From assembly GCA_002239005.1 (NCBI GenBank), contig MPNL01000001.1:1-64000 (forward strand): DNA of 64,000 bases. Direction: 5' to 3'. The translations under genes and the position numbers were made by a program. This DNA comes from Truepera sp. bin119 (GTDB lineage: Bacteria; Deinococcota; Deinococci; Deinococcales; Trueperaceae). The notes beneath the pieces were generated by a model. The model was not told the DNA's origin and did not search any database. It was given only the letters and a program-made list of their open reading frames with translations. Of the stretch, positions 28,374-39,628 are shown one piece after another (the stretch's first letter is position 1; each line of letters opens with the position of its first letter).

Positions 28374-28399
28374 CCGACCCGAGCCGGTCGGTTTTTTTT
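28374..28399 (+). terminator. intrinsic terminator in the leuS leader
   Basis: CCGACC (28374-28379), a 6-base loop and GGTCGG (28386-28391), followed directly by eight T. It lies 48 bases before the leuS ATG and about 85 bases after the predicted start. GGGTCG at 28332-28337 can pair with CGACCC (28375-28380), the 5' half of the terminator, so an alternative antiterminator fold is possible. Confidence 0.8.
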
Positions 28400-28446
28400 G
28401 CCCATGCGAAGCGGATCTGTCCGCACCATGTAGACTTGGAGACGAC

Positions 28447-30975
<2,529 letters not shown>

Positions 30976-31239
30976 GCAACCCGCACCTAGCGGCCGTCTC
31001 CCCACCGCTCCTACCGACCCGGGGTCTGTCCAGGGCGACCCAACTCCGTACCCCAGTCATCATCCCCCTGGTCATGGACGAGGAGACTACCCTCGCCAGG
31101 GTTGGAACGAGGCAGTAAGGTACCGAGACCGGCGAGCCCCCCTCCCGGCTACTCAGAAGTAAAATTCGACCCGATCGGGGAGATAGGGTCTTCTGGCCGG
31201 TGCTCACTGCCGTGACCCGCGACGGTCCCCGACCGGACC

Positions 31240-31659
31240 TCAATTGGCCGGAGCCCTCTCGCCCACCGAGACGGTCAGTTGCAGAGTATCCTTGAGAGTA
31301 TTGGCGACGATGCAGGACCGCTCCGAGATAGCGATGAGCCTCTCCATGAGGGCGCGATCCTCATAGTCGGCCGCGACCGCCATGTGGATCCTGGTGTAGC
31401 GCGGAGGGGTCCCCTCCAGCGTCCCCTCAAGGGCAATGTGGATATTGGCGATAGCTGCTCCGCGGGCGTGGATCGCGGCCAATAGGTTGCTATTGAAGCA
31501 GCCGCCGAGCGCGACAAGCAGGTACTCCCCACCCATTGCGCCCCGATCCTCGCCCCCCTTTGCCCGGGGCCGGTCGATGAGCACGGTATGACCCCGAATC
31601 TCGCCCTGCGACGTGGTGGGGCCCACCTGATTAATGTGTGCTGTGATAGTGTTGGCCAC
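31240..31659 (-). CDS. OsmC-family peroxide-reducing protein
   Basis: A 139-residue protein of the OsmC/Ohr superfamily, which reduces organic hydroperoxides through two cysteines. Cys54 (LVALGGCFNSNLLAA) and Cys116 (SERSCIVANTL) are in the expected places. The GTG start follows GGAGG by six bases. It could be closer to the YhfA subgroup than to Ohr. Monocistronic. Confidence 0.85.
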   Translation of the reverse strand: MANTITAHINQVGPTTSQGEIRGHTVLIDRPRAKGGEDRGAMGGEYLLVALGGCFNSNLLAAIHARGAAIANIHIALEGTLEGTPPRYTRIHMAVAADYEDRALMERLIAISERSCIVANTLKDTLQLTVSVGERAPAN

Positions 31660-31745
31660 TGACTCCCTCCTTCAGAATCATGACTCGGTAGTACCCGAGT
31701 AGCTCGGAGACTACTTCGGGATTCATACAGAGCCGCCAGCCGACT

Positions 31746-32216
31746 TCATGGCAAAGCTGGAGAGTTCTGCACAACCGACATCGACAACGTGGGTCCGCAA
31801 ACAAGGGAGGCAATACGGCTGTTAGTGCCCTTGCGTTCGGGGGCCTTGTGGCCGGTGCCGATCGGCCGGAGCACCTCGTCGAGCGGGAGGTCGAACTCGA
31901 AGCTTTCCGATAAGATGCTCCCAACACCGGAGAGAGGCTCCAACCCCAGTTCCTGCCGATCTACCGGACCCCGTCCGGGATCTGCAGGCTGATGACGACC
32001 AGTTCGGCTCCGAGGATCCGCAACTGGAGCAGGTTGCGCCGGGGCCCCCACAGCCCCCAGCAGGCGCACCAAGAGCCCTGGTAGCAGCGGTAGCAGCCAA
32101 TACCGCCTCACGACACCGTCGACAACGGCAGCGAGCAGGCGGAATAGGGACCGCCCAACTCTCGCGCTCGCCAGGTGATACCGCATCTCCCTCAAAACCT
32201 CCCCGGCCCTGTCCAT
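31746..32216 (-). pseudogene. possible decayed membrane-associated gene
   Basis: The frame starts REMRYHLASARVGRSLFRLL and WLLPLLPGLLVRLLG. A neighbouring frame then carries NLLQLRILGAELVVISLQIP, and the first frame continues with GSILSESFEFDLPLDEVL. Coding-like pieces in alternating frames suggest a decayed gene. I cannot name the family, and high-GC chance frames are possible. Confidence 0.3.
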
Positions 32217-32816
32217 ACTATCTTGATTCGGTGGCAGGACACCTTCTCCTCACAACTTTCAGTTCTGGCGGACCTGCCGGAAAGTTCCCCGGATGCCCCT
32301 CATATGCATCGCGAAGGCTCCATGACAGACGCCATCTCTACAAGTGAACCCTGGGATGACGACCTTGCCGAGGTCCCGTCGGGCAAGAGGTTCGGTAGTA
32401 CACCACTCCGCGTCCATGATCCCCCAGAGCAGTCGTCCCGGACAGGCGGCATTCAGGGTACCGGGCACCCTAAAACCGGCGGCGAGAGGCTCCAGATGGT
32501 GTGGAGATTACGGAAGTCTCAACCTGCCACAGGAAGGGTCGACTCGTTGCCGAGCGTATCCACGAACGGCCTGTCGATGGTGCCATCTTCACCAAAGTGC
32601 TCGTCCCCTCTCGAGCGGCCATCGCTACGATCCCCTCATCAGCTCGGGCCCCCTCCCGAACCCCCGCAAGCTGCGACTAATCCAGATTCGAGGTGCTGAA
32701 TACGACCCCCAAGTGCCAACCCCAAGAGGGTGATATAGAGGCGCACCCCATTCGCGAGCGAGACCTGTAAGTACCCGAGGGAGACCTAGCCGGACAGCAG
32801 AGCACCGGCCCGTCAC
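32217..32816. other. gap downstream of mreC, possible mreD remnant
   Basis: mreD normally follows mreC. On the minus strand near 32640-32790 one frame reads SLGYLQVSLANGVRLYITLL and LALGGRIQHLESGLVAACGG, hydrophobic and vaguely MreD-like, but it is soon interrupted by stops. No intact gene can be supported. Confidence 0.3.
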
Positions 32817-33599
32817 CTAGCTTGGGCTGATCAGGATTACCTCGAGCAGGGTCGAGAGATCGACGGCCGGCCGGACCATGAACGTCTGCTGGAGGTCGTT
32901 AGGGTCGGCGGGGAAAACCTCGTCGATGACCCCGACGAGCACCCCCCGTGGGAAGAGCCCCCCCTCACTAGCTGTCTCCACCAAATCTCCCCGCTCGAGT
33001 GCGCTCTGAGCGCGGTAGCCGGTCACACGGATACGGCCACTGACCTCACCGATCGCGATCCCTCGCCCCCCCTTGCCGCGAACGGTCACACCCACCCTGG
33101 ACTCGGGGTCTGTGATCGTTCGAACCAGGGCGCGGGTAGCCGACACGTCGGTAACGATGCCGACCAGGCCCGCCGGGACGACGACAGGCATGTCCCGCAC
33201 CACCCCGGACCTCGCCCCCTGCCCCAGTTCGAGCCGCTCGAAGACGGATCCACTGCCGACCCCCACCACGGGCACGGACATCACCGCCCCCGGGGATTGC
33301 TGAGTCCGCACCTCGAGAAGCTGACCGAGCCGCTCTATCTCCAGGACGAGGCCGCGGTTCTCCTCACGCAACGTCTCCACTTCGTTCTTGAGTCGCTCGA
33401 GTTCGCTCTGGAACGCCCGCCGATCGGCAAGTCCCACTGCAGCCTCGCGCAGGTTGACCCCAACGCGGTAGGGGAGGTTGTGCGGGAGCGAGATCGCGCT
33501 GGTGATATCGAGGGGGACCTTACCGACCAGAGCAGTGAGCGCAAAGGTGATCAGGCCCAACACGAGGAGGACATACCAAGCGCGGAGGAGATCAGACAA
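32817..33599 (-). CDS. mreC: rod-shape-determining protein MreC
   Basis: A periplasmic scaffold of the elongation machinery. It has one membrane segment (AWYVLLVLGLITFALTALVG), a coiled coil (RAFQSELERLKNEVETLREE), then the beta-rich MreC core (VVVPAGLVGIVTDVSATRAL, VRTITDPESRVGVTV). TTG at 33599 (260 residues) is preceded by GGGGGT at good spacing and overlaps maf by eight bases. TTG at 33623 (268 residues) is the alternative. mreB is not in the window and mreD seems lost or decayed here. Confidence 0.88.
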   Translation of the reverse strand: MSDLLRAWYVLLVLGLITFALTALVGKVPLDITSAISLPHNLPYRVGVNLREAAVGLADRRAFQSELERLKNEVETLREENRGLVLEIERLGQLLEVRTQQSPGAVMSVPVVGVGSGSVFERLELGQGARSGVVRDMPVVVPAGLVGIVTDVSATRALVRTITDPESRVGVTVRGKGGRGIAIGEVSGRIRVTGYRAQSALERGDLVETASEGGLFPRGVLVGVIDEVFPADPNDLQQTFMVRPAVDLSTLLEVILISPS

Positions 33600-34161
33600 G
33601 GGCGACCCCCAGTCGGCGCGCAAGGCAGACTACCGTAGAGAGGCTCAGGCCTACCACATTAAAGTAACACCCCTCCACCCTCTCGACCAGAGCGGCACCC
33701 CTTCCTTGGATCGCGTATCCGCCCGCCTTGTCGAGGCCCTCACCCGTCCCCACATAGCGGCCGATCTCCGCAGGGTCGAGCTCCCTGAAGGTCACCTCAG
33801 TGCGAACGGTAACGGAGGCACGCCTGCTATCCCTGGCCAGGGTGTGACCCGTGAGGACCGAGTGGGTCCGGCCTGCGAGGGCAACGAGGAAACGCGCCCC
33901 CTCGGCCGCATCGACGGGTTTCCCCAGCCCCCGTCCGTCCATCACGACAACCGTGTCGGCCGCGATCACGAGGGCCCCCGGGTGGCGGTCCACCCCCCAC
34001 TGTGCCTTCGCCGAACTCAGGCGAGCGACCAGCGCCGCCGGGGTTTCGCCGGCCCTGGGTCGCTCATCCACCTCCGCAGGCTCTACTGCGAAGGTCAGGC
34101 CAAGACCCTCAAGGAGGTCGCGCCTACGGGGCGAACCGCTGGCGAGGACGATAGGCGTCAC
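33592..34161 (-). CDS. maf: Maf nucleotide pyrophosphatase
   Basis: A house-cleaning NTP pyrophosphatase that hydrolyses dTTP/UTP or modified nucleotides and is often found beside mreBCD. Signatures are VLASGSPRRRDLLEGLGL near the start, VIAADTVVV and KAGGYAIQGRGAALVERVEG. The GTG at 34161 gives the family-typical start (TPIVLASGSPRR). ATG at 34185 or TTG at 34194 would add 8-11 residues, but none of these starts has a well-placed ribosome site. It overlaps mreC. Confidence 0.9.
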   Translation of the reverse strand: MTPIVLASGSPRRRDLLEGLGLTFAVEPAEVDERPRAGETPAALVARLSSAKAQWGVDRHPGALVIAADTVVVMDGRGLGKPVDAAEGARFLVALAGRTHSVLTGHTLARDSRRASVTVRTEVTFRELDPAEIGRYVGTGEGLDKAGGYAIQGRGAALVERVEGCYFNVVGLSLSTVVCLARRLGVALV

Positions 34162-34253
34162 AAAAACCAGTCTACCTCGCCACATCTCCAGCAAGGGAGC
34201 GAAGAAGAGTGCAAGGGGTGACCCCTCTATCCCTTCAGGGGCTACACTACGGC

Positions 34254-34718
34254 ATGGGACACCGACTCGCTCCGGGCGACCTCGCCCCCAGCTTCAAGAA
34301 ACCCTCGACCGATGGCACCACGGACCTCGACGCCCTACGGGGCCAATGGGTGGTCCTGTACTTCTATCCCAGGGACTTCACCCCGGGCTGCACCGTAGAG
34401 ACCTGCGATTTCCGCGACCTTCGTCAGGAGATCGACGCCACCGTCGTCGGTGTCTCTCCAGATCCGGTGGAATCGCACGAAAAGTTCAGGACCGAGCACG
34501 GCCTGCCCTTCCCCCTGATCTCCGATGGGGACAACACCCTGGCCAAAGCCTACGGTGCCTGGGGGGAGAAGAAAAACTATGGCCGCACCTACGAGGGACT
34601 GATCCGCTCGACGTTCATTATCGACCCTGAAGGCTGCATCGCCGAAGCGATGTACAATGTCAAGGCTGCGGGACATGGCGCAAGGGTGAGCAATCGGCTG
34701 GCCGCTCTCAGAGTGTGA
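34254..34718 (+). CDS. bcp: thioredoxin-dependent peroxiredoxin (BCP/PrxQ)
   Basis: A 154-residue peroxide-scavenging enzyme. The peroxidatic Cys46 is in FTPGCTVETCDFRD, with the PrxQ-type resolving Cys51 five residues later. VGVSPDPVESHEKF and the RSTFIIDPEG strand are typical. A TACACT box ends six bases before the ATG, suggesting leaderless transcription. Its stop overlaps rpiA; peroxide defence, pentose metabolism and ACP activation are co-transcribed. Confidence 0.93.
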   Translation: MGHRLAPGDLAPSFKKPSTDGTTDLDALRGQWVVLYFYPRDFTPGCTVETCDFRDLRQEIDATVVGVSPDPVESHEKFRTEHGLPFPLISDGDNTLAKAYGAWGEKKNYGRTYEGLIRSTFIIDPEGCIAEAMYNVKAAGHGARVSNRLAALRV

Positions 34719-35407
34719 ACAGCAGTAACGAGGCTGACAAGCGCAGTGCAGCGCTCCGTGCTGTGGAGCACGTGCAGTCCGGGATGGTGCTGGGCCTCGG
34801 AAGCGGTTCCACTGCCCGCCACGCCACGGAGGCCATCGGTTGGAGACTTCGCGAGGGCTCGTTGACCAGGATCACGGCCGTCCCGACCTCTAACGACACA
34901 GCGGCGCTAGCGCAAGGGCTAGGCATCCCGCTGATCGATCTCTCGGCCGATGGAGTCGATCTGGCCATCGATGGCATGGACGAGGTAACCCCTTATCTGG
35001 ACGCCATCAAGGGACTCGGCGGCGCCCTGGCAAGAGAGAAGATCGTCGCGACGGGGGCGAAGACCTTCATTCTCGTCGGGGACGGAAGAAAGCGGGTCGA
35101 GCGCTTAGGGGAGCGCTCGCCGGTCCCGGTCGAGGTCCTTCCCTTCGGGTGGCGCCGTACACTGAGGCTACTTGAGGAACTCGGAACCCACCCGGAACTC
35201 AGATCCCTGGACGGATCCCCGGTACGGACCGACAACGGCAATCTGATCATCGACTGTCGCATCTCAGTAGAGATCGACCCAGAGGAGTTCGCGCTCGGTC
35301 TATCTCGCCAACCCGGAGTTGTCGAGCACGGCCTCTTCCTCGGGCTGGCCGATCTCGCCTATGTCGCCGAGCAGGGCGAGATCAGCCTCCTCAGGAGAGA
35401 GGCTTGA
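34715..35407 (+). CDS. rpiA: ribose-5-phosphate isomerase A
   Basis: A 230-residue enzyme interconverting ribose-5-phosphate and ribulose-5-phosphate. The phosphate loop GLGSGSTARHA, DLAIDGMDEV with the catalytic Asp, and KGLGGALAREKI are clear. The GTG start overlaps the bcp stop, and the gene ends in a TTGA overlap with acpS. Confidence 0.95.
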   Translation: MNSSNEADKRSAALRAVEHVQSGMVLGLGSGSTARHATEAIGWRLREGSLTRITAVPTSNDTAALAQGLGIPLIDLSADGVDLAIDGMDEVTPYLDAIKGLGGALAREKIVATGAKTFILVGDGRKRVERLGERSPVPVEVLPFGWRRTLRLLEELGTHPELRSLDGSPVRTDNGNLIIDCRISVEIDPEEFALGLSRQPGVVEHGLFLGLADLAYVAEQGEISLLRREA

Positions 35408-35775
35408 TCGTCGCCGTCGGACTCGACATCGTAGAGTTGGCGCGGATCAAAAAGATCTGGCAGCGGTACCCGAAGCGTTTCCTCTCCCGCCACTTCACAC
35501 TTGAAGAGATCTCCTCTTGTTGCGAGAAGGCGGATCCCCTTCCATCGATCGCCGCCCGCTTCGCAGCCAAGGAGGCCTTCCAGAAGTGCTGGCCGGAGCC
35601 CCATGGGTGGCAAGACGTGTGGGTCGTCCGCAAGGGGACCAAACCTAAGCTGGCCTTCACGGAGACCATCCAGCGGGCGCTGGACCAACGGGGCCTTGCG
35701 GTCCACGTAAGCCTGACTCACAGCCGAAATCACGCCGCTGCAGTGGTCATCCTCGAGGAGACCCAGGGGGGTTGA
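35404..35775 (+). CDS. acpS: holo-[acyl-carrier-protein] synthase
   Basis: A 123-residue enzyme that transfers 4'-phosphopantetheine from CoA to acyl carrier protein. The metal-binding VGLDIVELARI and the catalytic FAAKEAFQK helix are present, as is SLTHSRNHAAAVVIL. It starts with TTG overlapping the rpiA stop (TTGA) and is the last gene of the bcp-rpiA-acpS operon. Confidence 0.93.
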   Translation: MIVAVGLDIVELARIKKIWQRYPKRFLSRHFTLEEISSCCEKADPLPSIAARFAAKEAFQKCWPEPHGWQDVWVVRKGTKPKLAFTETIQRALDQRGLAVHVSLTHSRNHAAAVVILEETQGG

Positions 35776-36044
35776 GGCCATCCGATCAGCGAGCGGAGTG
35801 CCCCTTGCCCAGGATCGGTTGCTGACTAGGTGGATAAGAATCCCCCTCGTGCGTGCCCCGTAGCCAGACGCTACCGGGCCACATCCTCGCACTGACTCAG
35901 GCGAGATGCCGTGTCTGCTCGAGCACCCCAAACTCTGGAGTTGTCGACTGAGGAACAGCCAGCTAGGTGGATATGCTCGTGCTCAACTGCCAAGCAGGCA
36001 ACACGACGTTCGCGACCCCTAAAGTTCGGGACGGACAACCGAGC

Positions 36045-37223
36045 TTATCTCTCCCCCTCGGAGAATTCGGCAAGGATCTCCTCACTATGTTCCCCAAGGC
36101 GCGGGGGATAGCGGCGGTAGATAGGTGGGGTGTCACTCAGATGGACCGGATTGCCGATCGTGCGAACCAAGCCGATCAGGGGATGCTCGAGTTCTACCAC
36201 CATCCGGCGGGCGAGCGTGTGGGAATCGTTCAGGATATGCTCTGGAAGGTTAATCGGCCCGGCCGGAATCTGGTGCTCGATGAACCGCTCCATCCAGTGG
36301 TCTGCGCCCCGCGTCGTCAGAATGGCCTCGAGCCGGGGGATGAGGTCGGCCCGATTTCGGTTACGCTCCGAGTTCGATTCGAAACGCGGATCGACCATCA
36401 GGCTCTCCTCAAGGCCGAGAACCTTACAGAAACGGCGCCACACTGCCTCGGTACCCACTGCGACAATGATGGGCCGGTCCCCGGTAAGGAGCGGCTGGTA
36501 GGGGGTGACGGTCGGGTGCAGATTGCCCATCCTCTCCGGCCTCTGACCGGCAATCAGGTAGCTCCCGCCGAGGTTCGCCAACCAGGTGATCTGGGCATCG
36601 ACTAGCGATACGTCGAGGAACTGGCCCCTCCCGCTGCCATCGACGGCTTCATCCCGGGCATAGAGCGCAGCCAGGATTCCCATCGCCGCATAGATCCCGG
36701 CGGTGATATCGGCAATCGGGGTGGGGAAGCGCTGCGGGCCCCCCTCGGGCTCGCCGGTGAGCGCCATCAGACCCGCCTCTCCCTGAGCGATGACGTCGTA
36801 GCCGCTGCGGTTCGCCTTCGGCCCGGAGTGTCCATAGCCGCTAAGGGCAACATAGATCAGTCCGGGGTTTAAGGCACGGAGGGTGGCGGGGTCGAGGCGA
36901 GCCTGCTCGAGCGACGACATCCTCGGGTTGTTGGTAACGAAGACATCGGCCGAAGCAACCAAGCGGTGCACCACCCCTAGGTCGCACTCATCTTTAATGT
37001 CGAGGGCGACGCTCCGCTTGTTGCGATTCACCGACAGGAAGTAGGCACTCTCCCCCTCTATGAAGGGGGGGCCCCAACCCCTGGACTGGTCTCCGCCCCC
37101 CCTCCGCTCGACCTTGACAATATCCGCACCGAGGTCGCCCAGCATCATGCAGCAGTAGGGCCCTGCCAGGGCCTCGGCCATCTCGACAACGCGAACCTTG
37201 TGCAACGGGGAGACTATGCTCAT
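36045..37223 (-). CDS. CaiB/BaiF family CoA-transferase (class III)
   Basis: A 392-residue enzyme that moves CoA between carboxylic acids through an aspartyl intermediate. EMAEALAGPYCCMMLGDLGA, DIVKVERRGGGDQSR and YDVIAQGEAGLMALTGEPE are family hallmarks. The catalytic Asp is in TPIADITAGIYAA. The substrate (for example formate/oxalate, carnitine or mesaconate) cannot be read from sequence. No acyl-CoA ligase or dehydrogenase neighbour gives a clue. Confidence 0.9.
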   Translation of the reverse strand: MSIVSPLHKVRVVEMAEALAGPYCCMMLGDLGADIVKVERRGGGDQSRGWGPPFIEGESAYFLSVNRNKRSVALDIKDECDLGVVHRLVASADVFVTNNPRMSSLEQARLDPATLRALNPGLIYVALSGYGHSGPKANRSGYDVIAQGEAGLMALTGEPEGGPQRFPTPIADITAGIYAAMGILAALYARDEAVDGSGRGQFLDVSLVDAQITWLANLGGSYLIAGQRPERMGNLHPTVTPYQPLLTGDRPIIVAVGTEAVWRRFCKVLGLEESLMVDPRFESNSERNRNRADLIPRLEAILTTRGADHWMERFIEHQIPAGPINLPEHILNDSHTLARRMVVELEHPLIGLVRTIGNPVHLSDTPPIYRRYPPRLGEHSEEILAEFSEGER

Positions 37224-37456
37224 GTCCGACTCTTGGGATCACTCCCGCCTGGAGCACCGTACCACACGAGGTTTGTAGCAGAGGGCAACTCCAGTGGTGG
37301 ACCGTTCGTGCCGCTACTCAACCCTCCCACTAGCACTGGGGTCAGACTGAGCGGCGCAGAGCAGGGCGAGGCCAAACCCCACTCTCAGAGGGGACCGGCT
37401 CCCCCATCGCCCTGATCGCGCTCAGACTCACCCCTGTTCCTGAGATCTTCAATCTG

Positions 37457-38449
37457 TCAGTAGTATGGTGTCCGGGTCCTGTGTCTGGTCGGACCGCGGT
37501 AGCGTATATCTTGTCCACGGTTCCACAGCAGGATATCGAGCCTCCGGGGCGTGACCTCGAGCCCACCGGCACGAAATGCACTCGCCACCCTCTCGACCGC
37601 ATGTACGGCCACCGCCCGGAGCTCGACCTCTTGGGGAGAGCCTGCGGCGAGCATCTCACCCCGCTCGAGGCGTGCTAGCAGATCGGCATCATACTCGAGC
37701 AGACCGTCCACCCGAAGCACATGGGGCACAAGGTTGTCAGCAAACAGGGTGAGTTCGCTGAGGTCGACAAATTCGCCCGGACCCTTGCCGCCGAACGCCA
37801 AAGCCAGATCAGAGGCGGTGATCTGGGCGCGCTTGTAGAAGGGAACCCCGAACCCCTCGTAGTGGGCAACGTCGCGATATAGCGGCATCTCGGCGAGGAG
37901 ACGAACCAGGTTCTCAGCAGATCGGCCCGCAGCGCCCACAAGGGTGAGGAACCTGCCCCCATGGCGGCGGTCCAAGTAGTTGCCGAGGTCGTTCAGGGCC
38001 ACCGTGAACAGTTGTAGGAGTTCGTACCGGACAGGATCGTTGAGATCCTGACCCAGGAGCACCGCTATCTCCTGTACCTTCAGGAGACTTAGCTCTTGTG
38101 CCGACGGGGCACCCTGCGACACAAAGTGGTCCTTGAGAGCCGAGGCCACCGTGAAATACCCCGACAGACCCGGACGCTTAATCAGGTGGGAAAAGTAGCC
38201 GGAGCCGAAGTTGATCGCGTCGAGGGTGATCACGAAGGAGGCCAGGGTCTCGGGGTCGGAGTCGTAGAAGTGATGCTCGAGGTCGTACCGGGGGGCGGGG
38301 ACTGCCTCGAGGTTCAGGCCCCGCGCATACACACCGGGGTCCCCGGCGATGTGGACGTGCCGTGCCCGAATCGCCACCTCGGCGCAGGCTGCGCGGATGG
38401 AGGCGAACAAGGCGCCCCCACCTGTCAGGGCGCTAGCGAACGCGCTCAA
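37457..38449 (-). CDS. queuosine 5'-phosphate N-glycosylase/hydrolase (Qng1, DUF2419)
   Basis: A 330-residue protein of the queuosine-salvage family. The characteristic pieces are LASFVITLDAINFGSGYF, VPFYKRAQITASDLALAF, LTLFADNLVPHVLRVDG and a GSPQEVELRAVAVHAVE end. The family releases the queuine base from queuosine 5'-phosphate so that it can be reused for tRNA. It is well known in eukaryotes and occurs in only some bacteria. A TGA lies just upstream in frame, so the TTG at 38449 is the furthest possible start. No queuosine transporter or tgt gene is nearby. Confidence 0.82.
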   Translation of the reverse strand: MSAFASALTGGGALFASIRAACAEVAIRARHVHIAGDPGVYARGLNLEAVPAPRYDLEHHFYDSDPETLASFVITLDAINFGSGYFSHLIKRPGLSGYFTVASALKDHFVSQGAPSAQELSLLKVQEIAVLLGQDLNDPVRYELLQLFTVALNDLGNYLDRRHGGRFLTLVGAAGRSAENLVRLLAEMPLYRDVAHYEGFGVPFYKRAQITASDLALAFGGKGPGEFVDLSELTLFADNLVPHVLRVDGLLEYDADLLARLERGEMLAAGSPQEVELRAVAVHAVERVASAFRAGGLEVTPRRLDILLWNRGQDIRYRGPTRHRTRTPYY

Positions 38450-38497
38450 GCTTCCGAACCGTCATGCCCACTGCAGGCGGGGAGCCGTGCCGACCCC

Positions 38498-38802
38498 CTA
38501 GTGGGTGAAGAAGCCGAACGCTCCGACCCCAGCGGCGGCCAAAACGTTAGTGATTGCCGATAGCGGGTTGACGAGTATGTCGGAACCGCGGTCGGATAGG
38601 ATGTCAGCGGAGCGAGATTGTCCAGGGCCTCAGCGACCTCGGGGGAGGCTTCGAGGCAGCTGCAAGCTCCCATCAGCCGTCCCCGATCCACCTCGGCGAG
38701 TCCGAATCCCGGAACGGTGAGAGCGTAGTCGGGACCGTCACCAGTGAGCCTCCCCAAAACCGCACAACCAGAATCCGACTTGCGCTCTATGAAGCTCCCC
38801 AC
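38498..38802 (-). pseudogene. small gene with a frameshift
   Basis: One frame begins MGSFIERKSDSGCAVLGRLT and continues ALTVPGFGLAEVDRGRLMG and SPEVAEALDNLAPL. Then the neighbouring frame gives SDILVNPLSAITNVLAAAG and VGAFGFFTH ending in TAG (38498-38500). Together they make a plausible protein of about 95 residues with a hydrophobic C-terminus. A single indel near 38590 separates them. It may be a pseudogene, a sequencing error or, less likely, programmed frameshifting. The family is unknown. Confidence 0.45.
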
Positions 38803-39022
38803 CCAGGTCGATCTCGCTGAACGGTATATATCGGCACGATCGCATCAGGATCGATTGGCCGCCAGAATCAGCGGAGAGCGTGCTGTGGAGTGAATATCTG
38901 AGGAGGACAGCAAGGGGACCGAAAGGTGACCTATGGCCATAACCCACGCTGCACCTGTGCAGGCCGAGGAGCCGAGGGCCACGAGAAAAGCATCCGACGA
39001 GCACCGGGAGACGAGTTCTGGT

Positions 39023-39619
39023 CTAACTCGGCTTGACCACTACTCGGCGGTTTCGACCCTCATCCTCCGACTCGCTGATAACCGAAGGATCGTCGGCCAA
39101 GGCCAAGTGGATGATCCTCCGCTCAGCAGCGGACATCGGCTCGAACTCGAACGGCAGACCGGCCTCCCGGACCCGGCTAGCCACTTTGCGAGCGGTGGTA
39201 CGCAGGCGGTCGTCGCGACGCCTCCTATAGCCCCCCACATCGATGTTGATGCGGACGTTCTCATCATCACCCCGATTCAGCACGGCATTGGTGATGTACT
39301 CCAGAGCGCTCAGTGTACGCCCGCCCCGCCCGATGATCTTCCCCGGATCCCCACCGAAGATATCTACCGCAACCCCGCCTTCGTCTAGACGGCGGGCCTC
39401 GACCGCATAGGTCGGATCGAAGTTGAGCAGTAGGTTGACAAGAAACGACTCGCAGCGCTCTATGATATCCCCCTCGGTTTCGATGCGAATCATACCGGCG
39501 ACCGGAAGGGGATCCTCAATATCATCATCGCCCGTGAGGGGGGGTTCGTGGGCTTGCTCTTCCTCATCCATCTCGATGCCGATATCTTCGAGATACTTAT
39601 CCAGGTCGTTCTCTGCCAT
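39023..39619 (-). CDS. khpB: KH-R3H RNA-binding protein KhpB (Jag)
   Basis: A 198-residue protein with an acidic N-terminal stretch, a KH domain (GGDPGKIIGRGGRTLSALEY) and a C-terminal R3H domain (RRRRDDRLRTTARKVA; MSAAERRIIHLALA). It is the usual partner of KhpA and sits in its conserved position after yidC, nine bases from its stop. GGGGGGAG precedes the ATG. Confidence 0.93.
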   Translation of the reverse strand: MAENDLDKYLEDIGIEMDEEEQAHEPPLTGDDDIEDPLPVAGMIRIETEGDIIERCESFLVNLLLNFDPTYAVEARRLDEGGVAVDIFGGDPGKIIGRGGRTLSALEYITNAVLNRGDDENVRINIDVGGYRRRRDDRLRTTARKVASRVREAGLPFEFEPMSAAERRIIHLALADDPSVISESEDEGRNRRVVVKPS

Positions 39620-39628
39620 TCTCCCCCC

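Noticed and set aside
28290-28400. SRP RNA or 6S RNA in the leuS leader
   Set aside because: The length is suitable, but the conserved GGAAG/AGCAGC-type SRP loop is absent and no long 6S bubble is visible.
30976-31239. Short + strand frame ending PLVMDEETTLARVGTRQ resembling a Lon N-terminus
   Set aside because: The resemblance is too short and unsupported by a start site; it was judged chance.
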